A DNA stretch of 15,211 nt, taken from assembly GCA_002429615.1 (NCBI GenBank), contig DJAN01000037.1, forward strand, positions 1 to 15,211. Direction: 5' to 3'. Shown one piece after another: positions 6,890-14,696 of the stretch; position 1 is the stretch's first letter, and each line of letters starts with the position of its first letter. The position numbers were made by a program, and so were the translations under genes. The DNA comes from Lysobacteraceae bacterium UBA6001 (GTDB lineage Bacteria; Pseudomonadota; Gammaproteobacteria; Xanthomonadales; Xanthomonadaceae). The notes under the pieces are model-generated. The model was not told the origin of the DNA. It was given only the letters and a program-made list of their open reading frames with translations, and did not search any database.

Positions 6890-8797
6890 ATGCAACGCTC
6901 GCTGCTATGTGTCGCCGTTCTCGCGCTCGCCGTATCGCAGGCCATGGCGCAGACCGCGCCGATGACGCCGGACATCACCGGCAAGAAGTTCGTCGCGCCC
7001 ACCGACGCCTACGATTACGAGAAGCGCGTGGTGATGATTCCGATGCGCGATGGGGTGAAGCTGCACACGGTGATCGTGGTGCCCAAGGGCGCGCGCCACG
7101 CGCCGATGTTGCTGACGCGCACGCCCTACGATGCCGATGGCCGTGCCGAGCGCAGCAACTCGCCGCACATGAAGGATCTGCTGCCGCAGGGCGATGACGT
7201 GTTCGTGGATGGCGGCTACATCCGCGTGTTCCAGGACATCCGCGGCAAGCACGGTTCGGAGGGCGACTACGTGATGACCCGGCCGCTGCGCGGCCCGTTG
7301 AACAACACCAAGGTCGACCACGCCACCGACGCCTGGGACACGATCGACTGGCTGGTGAAGCACGTGCCGGAGAGCAACGGCAAGGTCGGCATGATCGGCT
7401 CCTCCTACGAAGGCTTCACCGTGGTGATGGCGCTGACCAACCCGCACCCGGCGTTGAAGGTGGCCGCGCCGGAGAGCCCGATGATCGACGGTTGGAAGGG
7501 CGACGACTGGCTCAACAATGGCGCCTTCCGCCAGGTGAACTTCGACTACTTCACCGGCCAGCTCACCGCGCGCGGCAAGGGCGTATCGATCCCGCGCGAA
7601 GGCTACGACGACTACAGCAACTTCCTGCGCGCCGGTTCCGCCGGCGATTTCGCCCGCGCCGCCGGATTGGAGCAGCTGCCCTGGTGGCACAAGCTCACCG
7701 AGCACCCGGCCTATGACGCGTTCTGGCAGGAGCAGGCGCTGGACAAGGTGATGGCCAACACGCCGCTCAAGGTGCCCACGATGTGGCTGCAGGGCCTGTG
7801 GGACCAGGAGGACATGTACGGCGCCAACCACAGCTACCAGGCGATGGAAGGGCGCGACAGCGGCAACACGCTCAACTACCTGGTGATGGGCCCGTGGCGG
7901 CACAGCCAGGTGAACTACGACGGCAGTTCGCTGGGCGCGCTGAAGTTCGACGGCGACACCGCACACCAGTTCCGCCGCGACGTGCTGCGGCCGTTCTTCG
8001 ACCAGTACCTGGTCGATGGCGCGCCGAAGGCCGATACGCCGCCGGTGCTGATCTACAACACCGGTGAGAACCATTGGGACCGGCTGCAGCAGTGGCCGCG
8101 TTCGTGCGCGCAGGGCTGCGCGGCGCAGACGAAGCCGCTGTATCTGCAGGCCGGCGGCAAGCTCTCGTTCCAGGCGCCGGCGGCGGGGCAGGGCGAGTAC
8201 GAGGAATACGTCTCCGACCCGGCCAAGCCGGTGCCGTTCGTGCCGCGCCCGGTGCATTTCGGCGATCGCGACATGTGGACCACCTGGCTGGTGCAGGACC
8301 AGCGTTTCGTGGAAGGGCGGCAGGACGTGCTGACCTATGTCAGCGAGCCGCTGACCGCGCCGCTGAAGATCGGCGGCGTGCCGGTGGTGAACCTGCAGGC
8401 GTCCACGAGTGGCAGCGACAGCGACTGGGTGGTGAAGCTGATCGACGTATCGCCGGATGAGAACGCGGGCGACCCGAAGATGGGTGGCTATGAGCTGCCG
8501 GTGTCGTTGGCGATCTTCCGTGGGCGTTATCGCGAGGGCTTCGAGACCGCGAAGGCGGTGGCGAGCAACGAGACGCTGGCGTACCGCTTCGACCTGCCGA
8601 ATGCGAACCACGTGTTCAAGCCGGGGCACCGGGTGATGGTGCAGGTGCAGTCGAGCCTGTTCCCGCTGTACGACCGCAACCCGCAGACGTTCGTGCCGAA
8701 CATCTACTTCGCCAAACCGGCTGATTACCAGAAGGCGACGCAGCGCATCTGGCATACGCCGCAGCAGCCGAGCTTCATCGAACTGCCGGTGCTGTAA
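6890..8797 (+). CDS. aehA: Alpha-amino-acid ester hydrolase (CocE/NonD, peptidase S15 family)
   Basis: 635 aa, exported serine hydrolase that acts on esters and amides of alpha-amino acids, including beta-lactams with an alpha-amino acyl side chain. The ATG at 6890 follows GTGGAG and opens a clear signal peptide (1-20, ending SQAMA-Q); two upstream in-frame ATGs lack this. The alpha/beta-hydrolase domain carries GSSYEG (nucleophile S172), D305 in GLWDQED and H338 in GPWRHS. As I recall it, the X. citri triad is Ser174/Asp307/His340, a constant offset of 2. The acidic cluster that binds the substrate amino group is also kept (D206, E307, D308). TRTPYD (Y80) is the likely oxyanion-hole tyrosine. 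The C-terminal jellyroll (~410-635) includes the STSGSDSDWVVKLIDV region. Length and motifs are full, so an active enzyme is expected. The natural substrate is unknown. The gene stands alone and is followed by a terminator. Confidence 0.93.
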   Translation: MQRSLLCVAVLALAVSQAMAQTAPMTPDITGKKFVAPTDAYDYEKRVVMIPMRDGVKLHTVIVVPKGARHAPMLLTRTPYDADGRAERSNSPHMKDLLPQGDDVFVDGGYIRVFQDIRGKHGSEGDYVMTRPLRGPLNNTKVDHATDAWDTIDWLVKHVPESNGKVGMIGSSYEGFTVVMALTNPHPALKVAAPESPMIDGWKGDDWLNNGAFRQVNFDYFTGQLTARGKGVSIPREGYDDYSNFLRAGSAGDFARAAGLEQLPWWHKLTEHPAYDAFWQEQALDKVMANTPLKVPTMWLQGLWDQEDMYGANHSYQAMEGRDSGNTLNYLVMGPWRHSQVNYDGSSLGALKFDGDTAHQFRRDVLRPFFDQYLVDGAPKADTPPVLIYNTGENHWDRLQQWPRSCAQGCAAQTKPLYLQAGGKLSFQAPAAGQGEYEEYVSDPAKPVPFVPRPVHFGDRDMWTTWLVQDQRFVEGRQDVLTYVSEPLTAPLKIGGVPVVNLQASTSGSDSDWVVKLIDVSPDENAGDPKMGGYELPVSLAIFRGRYREGFETAKAVASNETLAYRFDLPNANHVFKPGHRVMVQVQSSLFPLYDRNPQTFVPNIYFAKPADYQKATQRIWHTPQQPSFIELPVL

Positions 8798-8802
8798 GGC
8801 GA

Positions 8803-8833
8803 GGGCGCCGCGATCGAACCGGTCGCGGCGCCC
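8803..8833 (+). terminator. Probable intrinsic terminator after the ester hydrolase
   Basis: Five bases after the TAA, an 11-bp perfect stem GGGCGCCGCGA / TCGCGGCGCCC encloses a 9-nt loop. It is followed by ATTCTTCGCTTCAATTT, a T-rich but interrupted tail. Stem strength and position fit a terminator; the imperfect U-tract lowers confidence. Confidence 0.6.
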
Positions 8834-8840
8834 ATTCTTC

Positions 8841-8882
8841 GCTTCAATTTATCTGCTTCTATTTATTCGCTTCTGTTTATCT
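8841..8882. repeat. Three tandem 14-bp AT-rich repeats
   Basis: Units are GCTTCAATTTATCT (8841-8854), GCTTCTATTTATTC (8855-8868) and GCTTCTGTTTATCT (8869-8882), in exact 14-bp register with a few substitutions. They sit between the terminator and the larger repeats, outside any gene. Confidence 0.8.
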
Positions 8883-9113
8883 GTAGGAGCGGCTTCAGCC
8901 GCGACCGCGATCCGACAGCGTGCGACTCCGTCCGTCGGGGCTGAAGCCCCTCCTATAAGAAGAGCGTGAAGCGCCGTTTCGATTTTGAATTTGTAGGAGC
9001 GGCTTCAGCCGCGACCGCGATCCGTCAGCGTGCGACTCCGCCCGTCGGGGCTCAAGCCCCTCCCACAAGAAGAACGCGAAGCGCTGTTTCGATCTGAATC
9101 CGCAGGAACGGCC
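8882..9113. repeat. Tandem ~110-bp repeats, two copies plus a remnant, each with a hairpin
   Basis: Copy 1 starts at 8882 and copy 2 at 8992. They are about 90% identical over 109-110 bp, and a ~13-bp remnant of a third starts at 9101. Each copy opens with TGTAGGAGCGGCTTCAGCC and carries a near-complementary arm 34 nt beyond the first (8937-8957 and 9047-9067; 18 and 17 of 21 positions pair), giving a 76-nt imperfect palindrome. A ~34-bp spacer follows (GAAGAGCGTGAAGCG... in copy 1). This is the REP/BIME-like intergenic repeat style widespread in gamma-proteobacteria, including xanthomonads. Differences in one arm are partly compensated in style but not perfectly. Copy 2 and the remnant extend into the 3' end of the cysteine dioxygenase gene. 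Confidence 0.85.
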
Positions 9114-9595
9114 TCCTGTCGGCCACCCATCTCCACCGTCTCGTAATCCGCCAGCGGCGGCACATACAGATGCAGCGAGATCGACCCCTCCGGATGCACG
9201 CCGGTCAGCCGGTGGAAATCCTCCGCCGAATCGAACGCGGTCTCCGCGCTGGGCTCCAGCCGTGACCATCCTGCCTCGCACAGCGATGCCTGCGCATCGT
9301 CGGCGCGCACATAGCGGCATTCCTCCAGCGCGCCCTGCAGCACCCGCACGCAGCATTGCGAACTGCCGTGGTTGTGCACCGGGCTGGCCTGGCCGTCGCG
9401 CCAGCAGATCGCCACCAGTTCATGGTCCTCGGTGAGGTCCAGCGCGTTGCGCCGATAGCCGTCCTCGCCGTACTGGCAGAACGCGGCGATGTCGCGCACC
9501 GCGATGCGGCAACGGGCCATCGCGGCCAGGTAGTCGGCGCGGCTGCGGCAGCTACGCAGCGTGGCGATCATGCTGGCCAGGGCATCACTGTTCAT
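9005..9595 (-). CDS. Cysteine dioxygenase (type I cupin family) with a repeat-derived C-terminus
   Basis: 196 aa. It oxidises L-cysteine to cysteine sulfinate with a 3-His iron centre. ATG 9595 follows a strong SD (GAGGAGGG). The cupin core shows HNH (H74, H76) and then H128 in DFHRL as iron ligands. C81 is at the position of the mammalian Cys of the Cys-Tyr cofactor. SLHLY (S140, H142, Y144) matches the Ser-His-Tyr relay. R49 in YRRN is at the place of the carboxylate-binding arginine, which favours cysteine over 3-mercaptopropionate as substrate. All catalytic residues are present. From about residue 161 to the end (36 residues, rich in R, S and G) the reading frame lies inside the 110-bp repeat family, and the TGA is formed within the copy-2 hairpin arm. 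The native end was probably near residue 158-161. The gene is monocistronic and lies downstream of tRNA-Pro and its terminator. Confidence 0.9.
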   Translation of the reverse strand: MNSDALASMIATLRSCRSRADYLAAMARCRIAVRDIAAFCQYGEDGYRRNALDLTEDHELVAICWRDGQASPVHNHGSSQCCVRVLQGALEECRYVRADDAQASLCEAGWSRLEPSAETAFDSAEDFHRLTGVHPEGSISLHLYVPPLADYETVEMGGRQEAVPADSDRNSASRSSCGRGLSPDGRSRTLTDRGRG

Positions 9596-9696
9596 GCATC
9601 CCTCCTCGCGTGGACGGGCCACTTTCAGACCCTAACGCGAACCGCGGGCGATGTCGTCCTCGAAGCGTCGCCGCGCGCCGGTGCGCGCCCAAAAGA

Positions 9697-9729
9697 AAAA
9701 GCCCGGAAGGGGATGCCTTCCGGGCTTTT
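9697..9729 (-). terminator. Intrinsic terminator downstream of tRNA-Pro
   Basis: A perfect 14-bp stem (AAAAGCCCGGAAGG at 9697-9710 with its complement at 9716-9729) closes a 5-nt loop. Read on the minus strand it ends in TTTTTCTTTT, a good U-tract, 13 nt past the tRNA 3' end. The A-run on the other side gives it a weaker plus-strand tail as well. Confidence 0.9.
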
Positions 9730-9741
9730 CTTTGAATCAGT

Positions 9742-9818
<77 letters not shown>

Positions 9819-9830
9819 ACTGAGCCGCGC

Positions 9831-9859
9831 ATGATACAGAGGTCAGCGGGACTCGGCAA
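9831..9859 (-). promoter_or_regulatory. Sigma-70 promoter of tRNA-Pro
   Basis: On the minus strand TTGCCG (9859-9854), a 17-bp spacer and TATCAT (9836-9831) form a near-consensus promoter. A start about 6-7 nt later leaves a very short leader before the tRNA 5' end at 9818. A GC-rich discriminator (GCGCGGC) follows the -10 hexamer, as is usual for stringently controlled stable-RNA promoters. Confidence 0.8.
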
Positions 9860-9878
9860 GCATCCGTGCGAAAAAACT

Positions 9879-9986
9879 TCACTCGCCGCGGCGGCTGTCC
9901 TGCTCGCGCATCTCGAACCACATCCCGTTGAGCACCGCCGCCAGCGAGGCCAGGCCGGTACCGAGGATCCAGGCGAAATACCACAT
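9879..9986 (-). CDS. cydX: CydX, small subunit of cytochrome bd oxidase
   Basis: A 35-aa single-helix membrane protein that stabilises the haem centres of the CydAB oxidase. The N-terminus MWYFAWILGTGLA is the CydX/YbgT signature. The helix is followed by GMWFEMREQDSRRGE, giving a short charged tail. ATG 9986 has a good SD (TAGGAGA) 7 nt upstream. It lies 43 bp after cydB on the same strand, as in E. coli cydABX. It is short enough to be missed by automatic calling. Confidence 0.95.
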   Translation of the reverse strand: MWYFAWILGTGLASLAAVLNGMWFEMREQDSRRGE

Positions 9987-10029
9987 GGTTGTTCTCCTAA
10001 AAGGGGCGCGCCAGGCGCGCCCGGTCAGC

Positions 10030-11181
10030 TTAGTAAGCGTTCGGGTTCTGCTGCATCTCGTCCGCGGTCACCTTGCCCTTCAGCACGCGGTACACCCACG
10101 TGGTGTAGGCCAGGATGATCGGCAGGAACACCACCGTCGCCAGCAGCATGATCCACAGGGTCAGGTGGCTGCTGGAGCCGTCCCACACCGTCAGGCTCGA
10201 CGCCGGCACGCTGCTGGAGGGCAGCAGGAACGGGAAGATGGCGAAGCCCACGGTCAGGATGATGCCGGCGATGGCCAGGCCCGAGGAGATGAACGCCAGG
10301 CCGCCACGACGGGCCTTCAGCAGTACCGCGCTGCCGAGCAGGCCGACCAGGCCCACCAGCGGCGCCAGCAGGGTCAGCGGCATGGTCTGGTAGTTGTGCA
10401 ACCAGCCACCGCTCGCGCCCACCACCACCGTCTTCAGCAGCGGGTTGCTCGCCGCATCGGTCACCTGGGTCGAGGTCACCTCATAGCCCGGCAGGCCGAA
10501 GGCCACCCACACGCCGCCCAGTGCGAACAGCACGAAGGCCAGCAGCGCGGAGAGGGCACCGTAGCGTGCCGAACGTTCGGCCACCGGGCCGTCGGTCTTG
10601 AGCACCAGCATCGCCGCGCCGTGCGCCACCAGCATGGTCACGCTGAGCAGGCCGGCCAGCAGCGCGAACGGCATCAGCAGACCGAAGAAGCTGCCGGTGT
10701 AGAACACGCGCATGCTGTCGTCGAAGTGGTAGGGCACGCCGAGCAGCACGTTGCCCACCGCCACGCCCATGATCAGCGCCGGGATGAAGCCGCCGATGAA
10801 CAGCGCCCAGTCCCAGTTGTTGCGCCAGCGCTGGCTGGGCAGCTTGCCACGGTACTTGAAGCCGACCGGGCGCAGGATCAGCGCGAACAGGATCAGGAAC
10901 ATCGCCAGGTAGAACCCGGAGAAGCTGACCGCGTACAGCGGCGGCCAGGCGGCGAAGATCGCGCCGCCACCCAGGATCAGCCACACCTGGTTGCCTTCCC
11001 AGACCGGGCCGATGGTGTTGACCACCAGCCGGCGCTCGGCGTCGTTGCGGGCGACCAGGGGCAGCAGCGTGCCCACGCCCAGGTCGAAGCCATCCATCAC
11101 CGCGAAGCCGATCAGCAGGATGCCAAGCAGCAGCCACCAGATCACGCGCAGCGTTGTGTAGTCGAGCAGTACGAAATCCAT
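10030..11181 (-). CDS. cydB: CydB, cytochrome bd quinol oxidase subunit II
   Basis: 383 aa, a polytopic inner-membrane protein that pairs with CydA in the terminal oxidase reducing O2 to water with ubiquinol or menaquinol. ATG 11181 follows AGGAG and begins [16 protein letters not shown], the usual CydB start. Family motifs [13 protein letters not shown] (25-37) and [12 protein letters not shown] (58-69) are present, as is the FKYRGK loop (108-113). About eight or nine hydrophobic helices run to the C-terminus, and the length matches E. coli CydB (379 aa). It begins 16 bp after cydA, so the two are co-transcribed, and cydX follows. The better sequence match and the CydX partner favour a bd-I type rather than a cyanide-insensitive CioAB type. 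Confidence 0.97.
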   Translation of the reverse strand: MDFVLLDYTTLRVIWWLLLGILLIGFAVMDGFDLGVGTLLPLVARNDAERRLVVNTIGPVWEGNQVWLILGGGAIFAAWPPLYAVSFSGFYLAMFLILFALILRPVGFKYRGKLPSQRWRNNWDWALFIGGFIPALIMGVAVGNVLLGVPYHFDDSMRVFYTGSFFGLLMPFALLAGLLSVTMLVAHGAAMLVLKTDGPVAERSARYGALSALLAFVLFALGGVWVAFGLPGYEVTSTQVTDAASNPLLKTVVVGASGGWLHNYQTMPLTLLAPLVGLVGLLGSAVLLKARRGGLAFISSGLAIAGIILTVGFAIFPFLLPSSSVPASSLTVWDGSSSHLTLWIMLLATVVFLPIILAYTTWVYRVLKGKVTADEMQQNPNAY

Positions 11182-11197
11182 GAGTAGTCTCCTGCGC

Positions 11198-12790
11198 TTA
11201 CGGCTGGCCGCCGGCGAGCGTTTCGGTGCTGAGGGGAGCGGTGGGTGACTTCGGCGCCTGCAGCGAGGGCAGCAGGTCGTCCGGGCCATGCCTGACCGCC
11301 TTGAGCATCAGCTTGATCTCGATGACCAGCAGCACGGTGTAGAGCAGCACGAAGCCGAACAGCGTGGTCAGGATCTGGTGCAGCGCCAGCCCGGAGGCCG
11401 CATAGAACGTCGGCAGCACGCCTTCCACCGCCCACGGCTGGCGGCCGTACTCGGCGACGAACCAACCGCATTCGATCGCGATCCAGGGCAGCGGCAGCGT
11501 CCACAGCGCCAGCTTGAGGAACCACTTCTTGTCCTCGAAGTTGTGCTTGCAGGAGAACCAGAACGCGATGGCGAAGAAGGCGATCAGGTAGAAGCCGATC
11601 GCGGCCATGATGCGGAAGGTCCAGAACAGCGGCGCCACGGTAGGCACGGTGTCCATCGCCGCCTGCGAGATCTGCTCCGGCGTGGCGTTGAGGATGTCCT
11701 CGCGGTAACGCTTCAGCAGCAGGCCATGGCCAAGATCCTGCCAGTGGCGGTCGAACATCTCGCGCGCCTCGACATCGTTCTTGTCCTTGCGCAGGCGTTC
11801 CAGCGCCCCGTAGGCAAGCTGGCCGCCGCGCACGCGGTTCTCGGCACGCTTGACCAGCTCCAGGATGCCCGGGATCGGCTGGTTGAGCGAGCGCGTCGCG
11901 ATCAGGCCCATCAGGTACGGCACCTTGATCGCGAAGTCGTTGCTCTGCGTCTTCTGGTTGGGGATGCCGAAGGCGGTGAAGTCGGCGGGGGCCTTTTCGG
12001 TCTCCCACATCGCCTCAATCGCGGCCAGCTTCATCTTCTGGTGTTCGTTGGCGGCATAGCCGCTTTCGTCACCCAGCACCACCACCGACAGCGAGGACAG
12101 CAGGCCGAACGCCGCGGCGACGGCGAACGAACGCCGGGCCACGTCGCGGTGCTTGCCGCGCAGCAGGTAGAACGCGCTGATCGACATCACGAACACCGCG
12201 CCGGTCACGTAGCCGGCCGACACCGTGTGCACGAACTTGGCCTGCGCCACCGGGTTGAACAGCACCGCCATGAAGTCGACGACTTCCATGCGCATGGTGT
12301 CCGGATTGAACACCGCACCGGTGGGGTTCTGCATCCAGCCGTTGGCGATGAGGATCCACAGCGCCGACAGGTTGGTGCCCAGCGCCATCAGCCAGGTCAC
12401 CGTCAGGTGCTGCACGCGCGACAGGCGGCCCCAGCCGAAGAAGAACAGGCCGATGAAGGTGGCCTCCAGGAAGAAGGCCATCAGGCCCTCGATCGCCAGC
12501 GGTGCGCCGAAGATGTCGCCGACGTAGTGGCTGTAATACGACCAGTTCATGCCGAACTGGAACTCCATGACGATGCCGGTACCGACACCCATGGCGAAGT
12601 TGATGCCGAACAGCACGCCCCAGAATATCGTCATGCGCCGCCAGACCTCGCGGCCGGTCATGACATAGACGCTCTCCATGATCGCGATCATGAAGGAGAG
12701 TCCGAGGGTGAGGGGTACGAAGATGAAGTGGTACATCACGGTCAGCGCGAACTGTAGCCGTGACAGGTCGACGACTGTCATGTCGATCAT
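11198..12790 (-). CDS. cydA: CydA, cytochrome bd quinol oxidase subunit I
   Basis: 530 aa. It carries all three haems (b558, b595, d) and the quinol-binding Q-loop. Axial ligands are seen at H21 ([12 protein letters not shown]), H188 (FVHTVSAGY) and M395 (FRIMAAIGF), matching E. coli H19, H186 and M393 with a constant offset of 2. The proton-path acids E101 and E109 and the Q-loop residues K254 and E259 are also kept, as are GDESGY (240-245) and GRQPW (449-453). The Q-loop is the long (L-type) form, with ~130 residues between the GDESGY region and M395, as in E. coli and not as in Geobacillus or Cio enzymes. The start at 12790 (MIDMTVV) is chosen from the AAAGGA site and family length; 12781 is an in-frame alternative. 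It heads cydABX and diverges from cydDC, with an FNR-type site 67 bp before the ATG. Confidence 0.97.
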   Translation of the reverse strand: MIDMTVVDLSRLQFALTVMYHFIFVPLTLGLSFMIAIMESVYVMTGREVWRRMTIFWGVLFGINFAMGVGTGIVMEFQFGMNWSYYSHYVGDIFGAPLAIEGLMAFFLEATFIGLFFFGWGRLSRVQHLTVTWLMALGTNLSALWILIANGWMQNPTGAVFNPDTMRMEVVDFMAVLFNPVAQAKFVHTVSAGYVTGAVFVMSISAFYLLRGKHRDVARRSFAVAAAFGLLSSLSVVVLGDESGYAANEHQKMKLAAIEAMWETEKAPADFTAFGIPNQKTQSNDFAIKVPYLMGLIATRSLNQPIPGILELVKRAENRVRGGQLAYGALERLRKDKNDVEAREMFDRHWQDLGHGLLLKRYREDILNATPEQISQAAMDTVPTVAPLFWTFRIMAAIGFYLIAFFAIAFWFSCKHNFEDKKWFLKLALWTLPLPWIAIECGWFVAEYGRQPWAVEGVLPTFYAASGLALHQILTTLFGFVLLYTVLLVIEIKLMLKAVRHGPDDLLPSLQAPKSPTAPLSTETLAGGQP

Positions 12791-12856
12791 GGCTTTGGCG
12801 TCCTTTGGACGGTTGGGAGCTGGGCGAATGATCCGCTGTGGATGGTGCGCTCGGCG

Positions 12857-12870
12857 TTGATTCAGATCAA
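12857..12870. promoter_or_regulatory. FNR/Anr-type binding site between cydA and cydD
   Basis: TTGAT-TCAG-ATCAA is a perfect match to the FNR/Anr consensus TTGAT-N4-ATCAA. Its centre is 12863.5. On the minus strand GATCAT (12833-12828) could serve as the cydA -10. The resulting start near 12821-12822 puts the box at about -41 to -42, the class II activator position. It is also about 90 bp upstream of the predicted cydD start of transcription, too far for simple class II action there. FNR-type control of cydAB by oxygen is well known; which regulator acts here is inference. Confidence 0.7.
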
Positions 12871-12940
12871 TGCGGCAAGCGGTCGCTGCGAGGATTCTTC
12901 TAGGCCCCCACTTCCCCGCTGCCGCGCGCCACGCGCCGCA

Positions 12941-12946
12941 TACAAT
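12941..12946 (+). promoter_or_regulatory. Candidate -10 element for cydDC
   Basis: TACAAT stands out in very GC-rich DNA, 34 bp before the proposed TTG start of cydD. No good -35 is present at 17 bp (GCTGCC at 12918-12923), so activator help or an imperfect promoter is implied. If it is used, the transcript starts near 12953, which rules out the in-frame ATG at 12870. Confidence 0.45.
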
Positions 12947-12980
12947 CGGGGTTCCCCGCCGAGAGTCCGCCGAGAGCGCA

Positions 12981-14696
12981 TTGGACGCCGACAGCCCGCT
13001 TCCCGCCGACACCCCCCAGCTCCGCCGCCAGCGCACCGCGCGCCTGGCCGAACTCGCCGGCGAGGCCCGCGGCCAGCAGCGTGTGGCCGCCTTCGCGGTG
13101 GCGTTGTCCGGCATCGGGGTCATTGCCCAGGCCGGGCTGATCGCCTGGCTGGTGCAGTCGGTCTTCATCGCCCAGCGCCCGTTGGCCGGGCTGCTGGCGC
13201 CGTTCGCCGCATTGGCCACGGTGCTGCTGGCGCGTCTGCTGTTGTCCAGTTGGGCCCAGCACGCCGCTGGCGCGGTGGCCGATGTCGCGCGCCGCAGCCT
13301 GCGCGCGGGCGTGTACCGGCAGCTGATGGCGCGCGGTCCGTTGTGGCTGCGCGGGCAACGCAGTGGCGAGCTGGGCGAACTGCTGCTGGCGCATGGCGAG
13401 GCGCTGGAGGGCTATTACACCGGCTACCTGCAGGCGCGGGTCGAAGTGGCGGTGGTGCCGCTGGCGATCCTGCTGGCGATCTTTCCGCTGGAGCCGGTGG
13501 TCGGGGTCATCCTGGTCTGCACCGCGCCGCTGATCCCCGTATTCATGATGCTGGTCGGCTGGGGCGCCGAAGCCGCCGGCCGCCATCAGCTGCAGTCGCT
13601 GGCGCGGATGGGCGGGCATTTCGCCGATCGCCTCAAGGGGCTGGGCCTGCTGCGCCTGTACGGCCGCGGCGAGGCCGAGCTGGCCGGCATCCAGGCCGCC
13701 GCCGAAGGCGTGCGCGTGCGCACCTTGAGGGTGCTGCGGATCGCCTTCCTGTCCTCGACGGTGCTGGAGTTCTTTGCCTCGGCCAGCGTGGCGATGGTCG
13801 CGCTGTACCTGGGCCTGGGGTACCTCGGCATGCTCGGCGGCCATGGCGCCGGCAGCCTCGGCATCGGCGTGTTCTGCCTGATGCTGGCACCGGAGTTCTA
13901 TGGGCCGCTGCGGCGCCTGGCCGCGCATTATCACGATCGGGCCAATGCGCTGGCGGCGATCAGCGAGGTCGACCGCCTGCTGGGGCCGGCGCCGGTGCCG
14001 GCGTCCGGGGGGGCGGCCGAAGCCGCCGCACGCGAACTGGAGCCGGCCGAGGCCCGCGGGCCGTTGTTGGCGGCGCGGCATCTGCGCCTGCGGCCGCAGG
14101 GGGCGGGCAGCGACGTGGTGACCGACCTGTCGCTGGACATCGCGCCGGGTCGCCGCCTGGCGCTGGTTGGTGCCAGCGGCAGCGGCAAGAGCACGGTGCT
14201 GGAGGCGCTGGCCGGCTGGTTGCCGCCGCAGGCCGGTCGCATCGTGCAGCGTCCGGGCCTGCGCGTGGGCTATGCGGGGCAGCGGCCGTATCTCTTCCAC
14301 GGCAGCATCGCCGACAACCTGCGCCTGGCCGCGCCCACCGCCAGCACGCAGCGCCTGCAGGCGGTGGCCGAGGCGGCGCAGGTGATGCGCTTCGCCGCGC
14401 GCCTGCCGCAGGGCCTGGATACCGTGATCGGCGAGCGTGGCTTCGGCCTGTCCGGCGGTGAGGGGCGGCGCATCGCGCTGGCGCGGCTGCTGCTGCGCGA
14501 GCCGGACCTGTTGCTGCTGGACGAACCGACCGCCTTCCTCGACCCGGATACCGAGGCGGACCTGCTGGATGCGCTGGGCGCATTCGCACGCGAGCGCGCG
14601 GTGATCGTGGCCACGCACAGCGCGGCGGTGCAGACCTGGGCCGATACGGTGGTCGCGTTGCCCGCGCGCGGCGTGGCGGTGGAGGAACCGGCATGA
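12981..14696 (+). CDS. cydD: CydD, ABC transporter subunit for cytochrome bd assembly
   Basis: 571 aa from the TTG at 12981, a fused membrane-plus-ATPase half of the CydDC exporter. CydDC is required for cytochrome bd maturation and is linked to thiol and haem handling. Membrane helices occupy about residues 35-320, with LIPVFMMLVGWGAEAAGR and HFADRLKGL as CydD-like stretches. The nucleotide-binding domain has Walker A GASGSGKST (397-405), signature LSGGE (490-494), Walker B LLLLDEPT (D514, E515) and the H-loop H546. The in-frame ATG at 12870 would give 608 aa, but it overlaps the FNR-type box and precedes the TACAAT element. The TTG gives the 33-residue N-terminal lead expected from E. coli CydD and has a weak GAGAG site. 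The stop overlaps the cydC start as ATGA. Confidence is high for function, moderate for start. Confidence 0.92.
   Translation: MDADSPLPADTPQLRRQRTARLAELAGEARGQQRVAAFAVALSGIGVIAQAGLIAWLVQSVFIAQRPLAGLLAPFAALATVLLARLLLSSWAQHAAGAVADVARRSLRAGVYRQLMARGPLWLRGQRSGELGELLLAHGEALEGYYTGYLQARVEVAVVPLAILLAIFPLEPVVGVILVCTAPLIPVFMMLVGWGAEAAGRHQLQSLARMGGHFADRLKGLGLLRLYGRGEAELAGIQAAAEGVRVRTLRVLRIAFLSSTVLEFFASASVAMVALYLGLGYLGMLGGHGAGSLGIGVFCLMLAPEFYGPLRRLAAHYHDRANALAAISEVDRLLGPAPVPASGGAAEAAARELEPAEARGPLLAARHLRLRPQGAGSDVVTDLSLDIAPGRRLALVGASGSGKSTVLEALAGWLPPQAGRIVQRPGLRVGYAGQRPYLFHGSIADNLRLAAPTASTQRLQAVAEAAQVMRFAARLPQGLDTVIGERGFGLSGGEGRRIALARLLLREPDLLLLDEPTAFLDPDTEADLLDALGAFARERAVIVATHSAAVQTWADTVVALPARGVAVEEPA

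Noticed and set aside
8841..9113. CRISPR array
   Set aside because: The repeats are contiguous or have similar spacers, of 14 and ~110 bp, without unique spacers or cas genes.
8895..9356. Minus-strand frame reading through both repeats
   Set aside because: It is an alternative frame of the cysteine dioxygenase region and repeat; it has no motif and no start signal.
9863..9900. Terminator after cydX based on TTTTTT past the stop
   Set aside because: The only nearby symmetry, CGCCGCGGCG, has no loop and lies inside the coding end. A weak terminator is possible but not supported.
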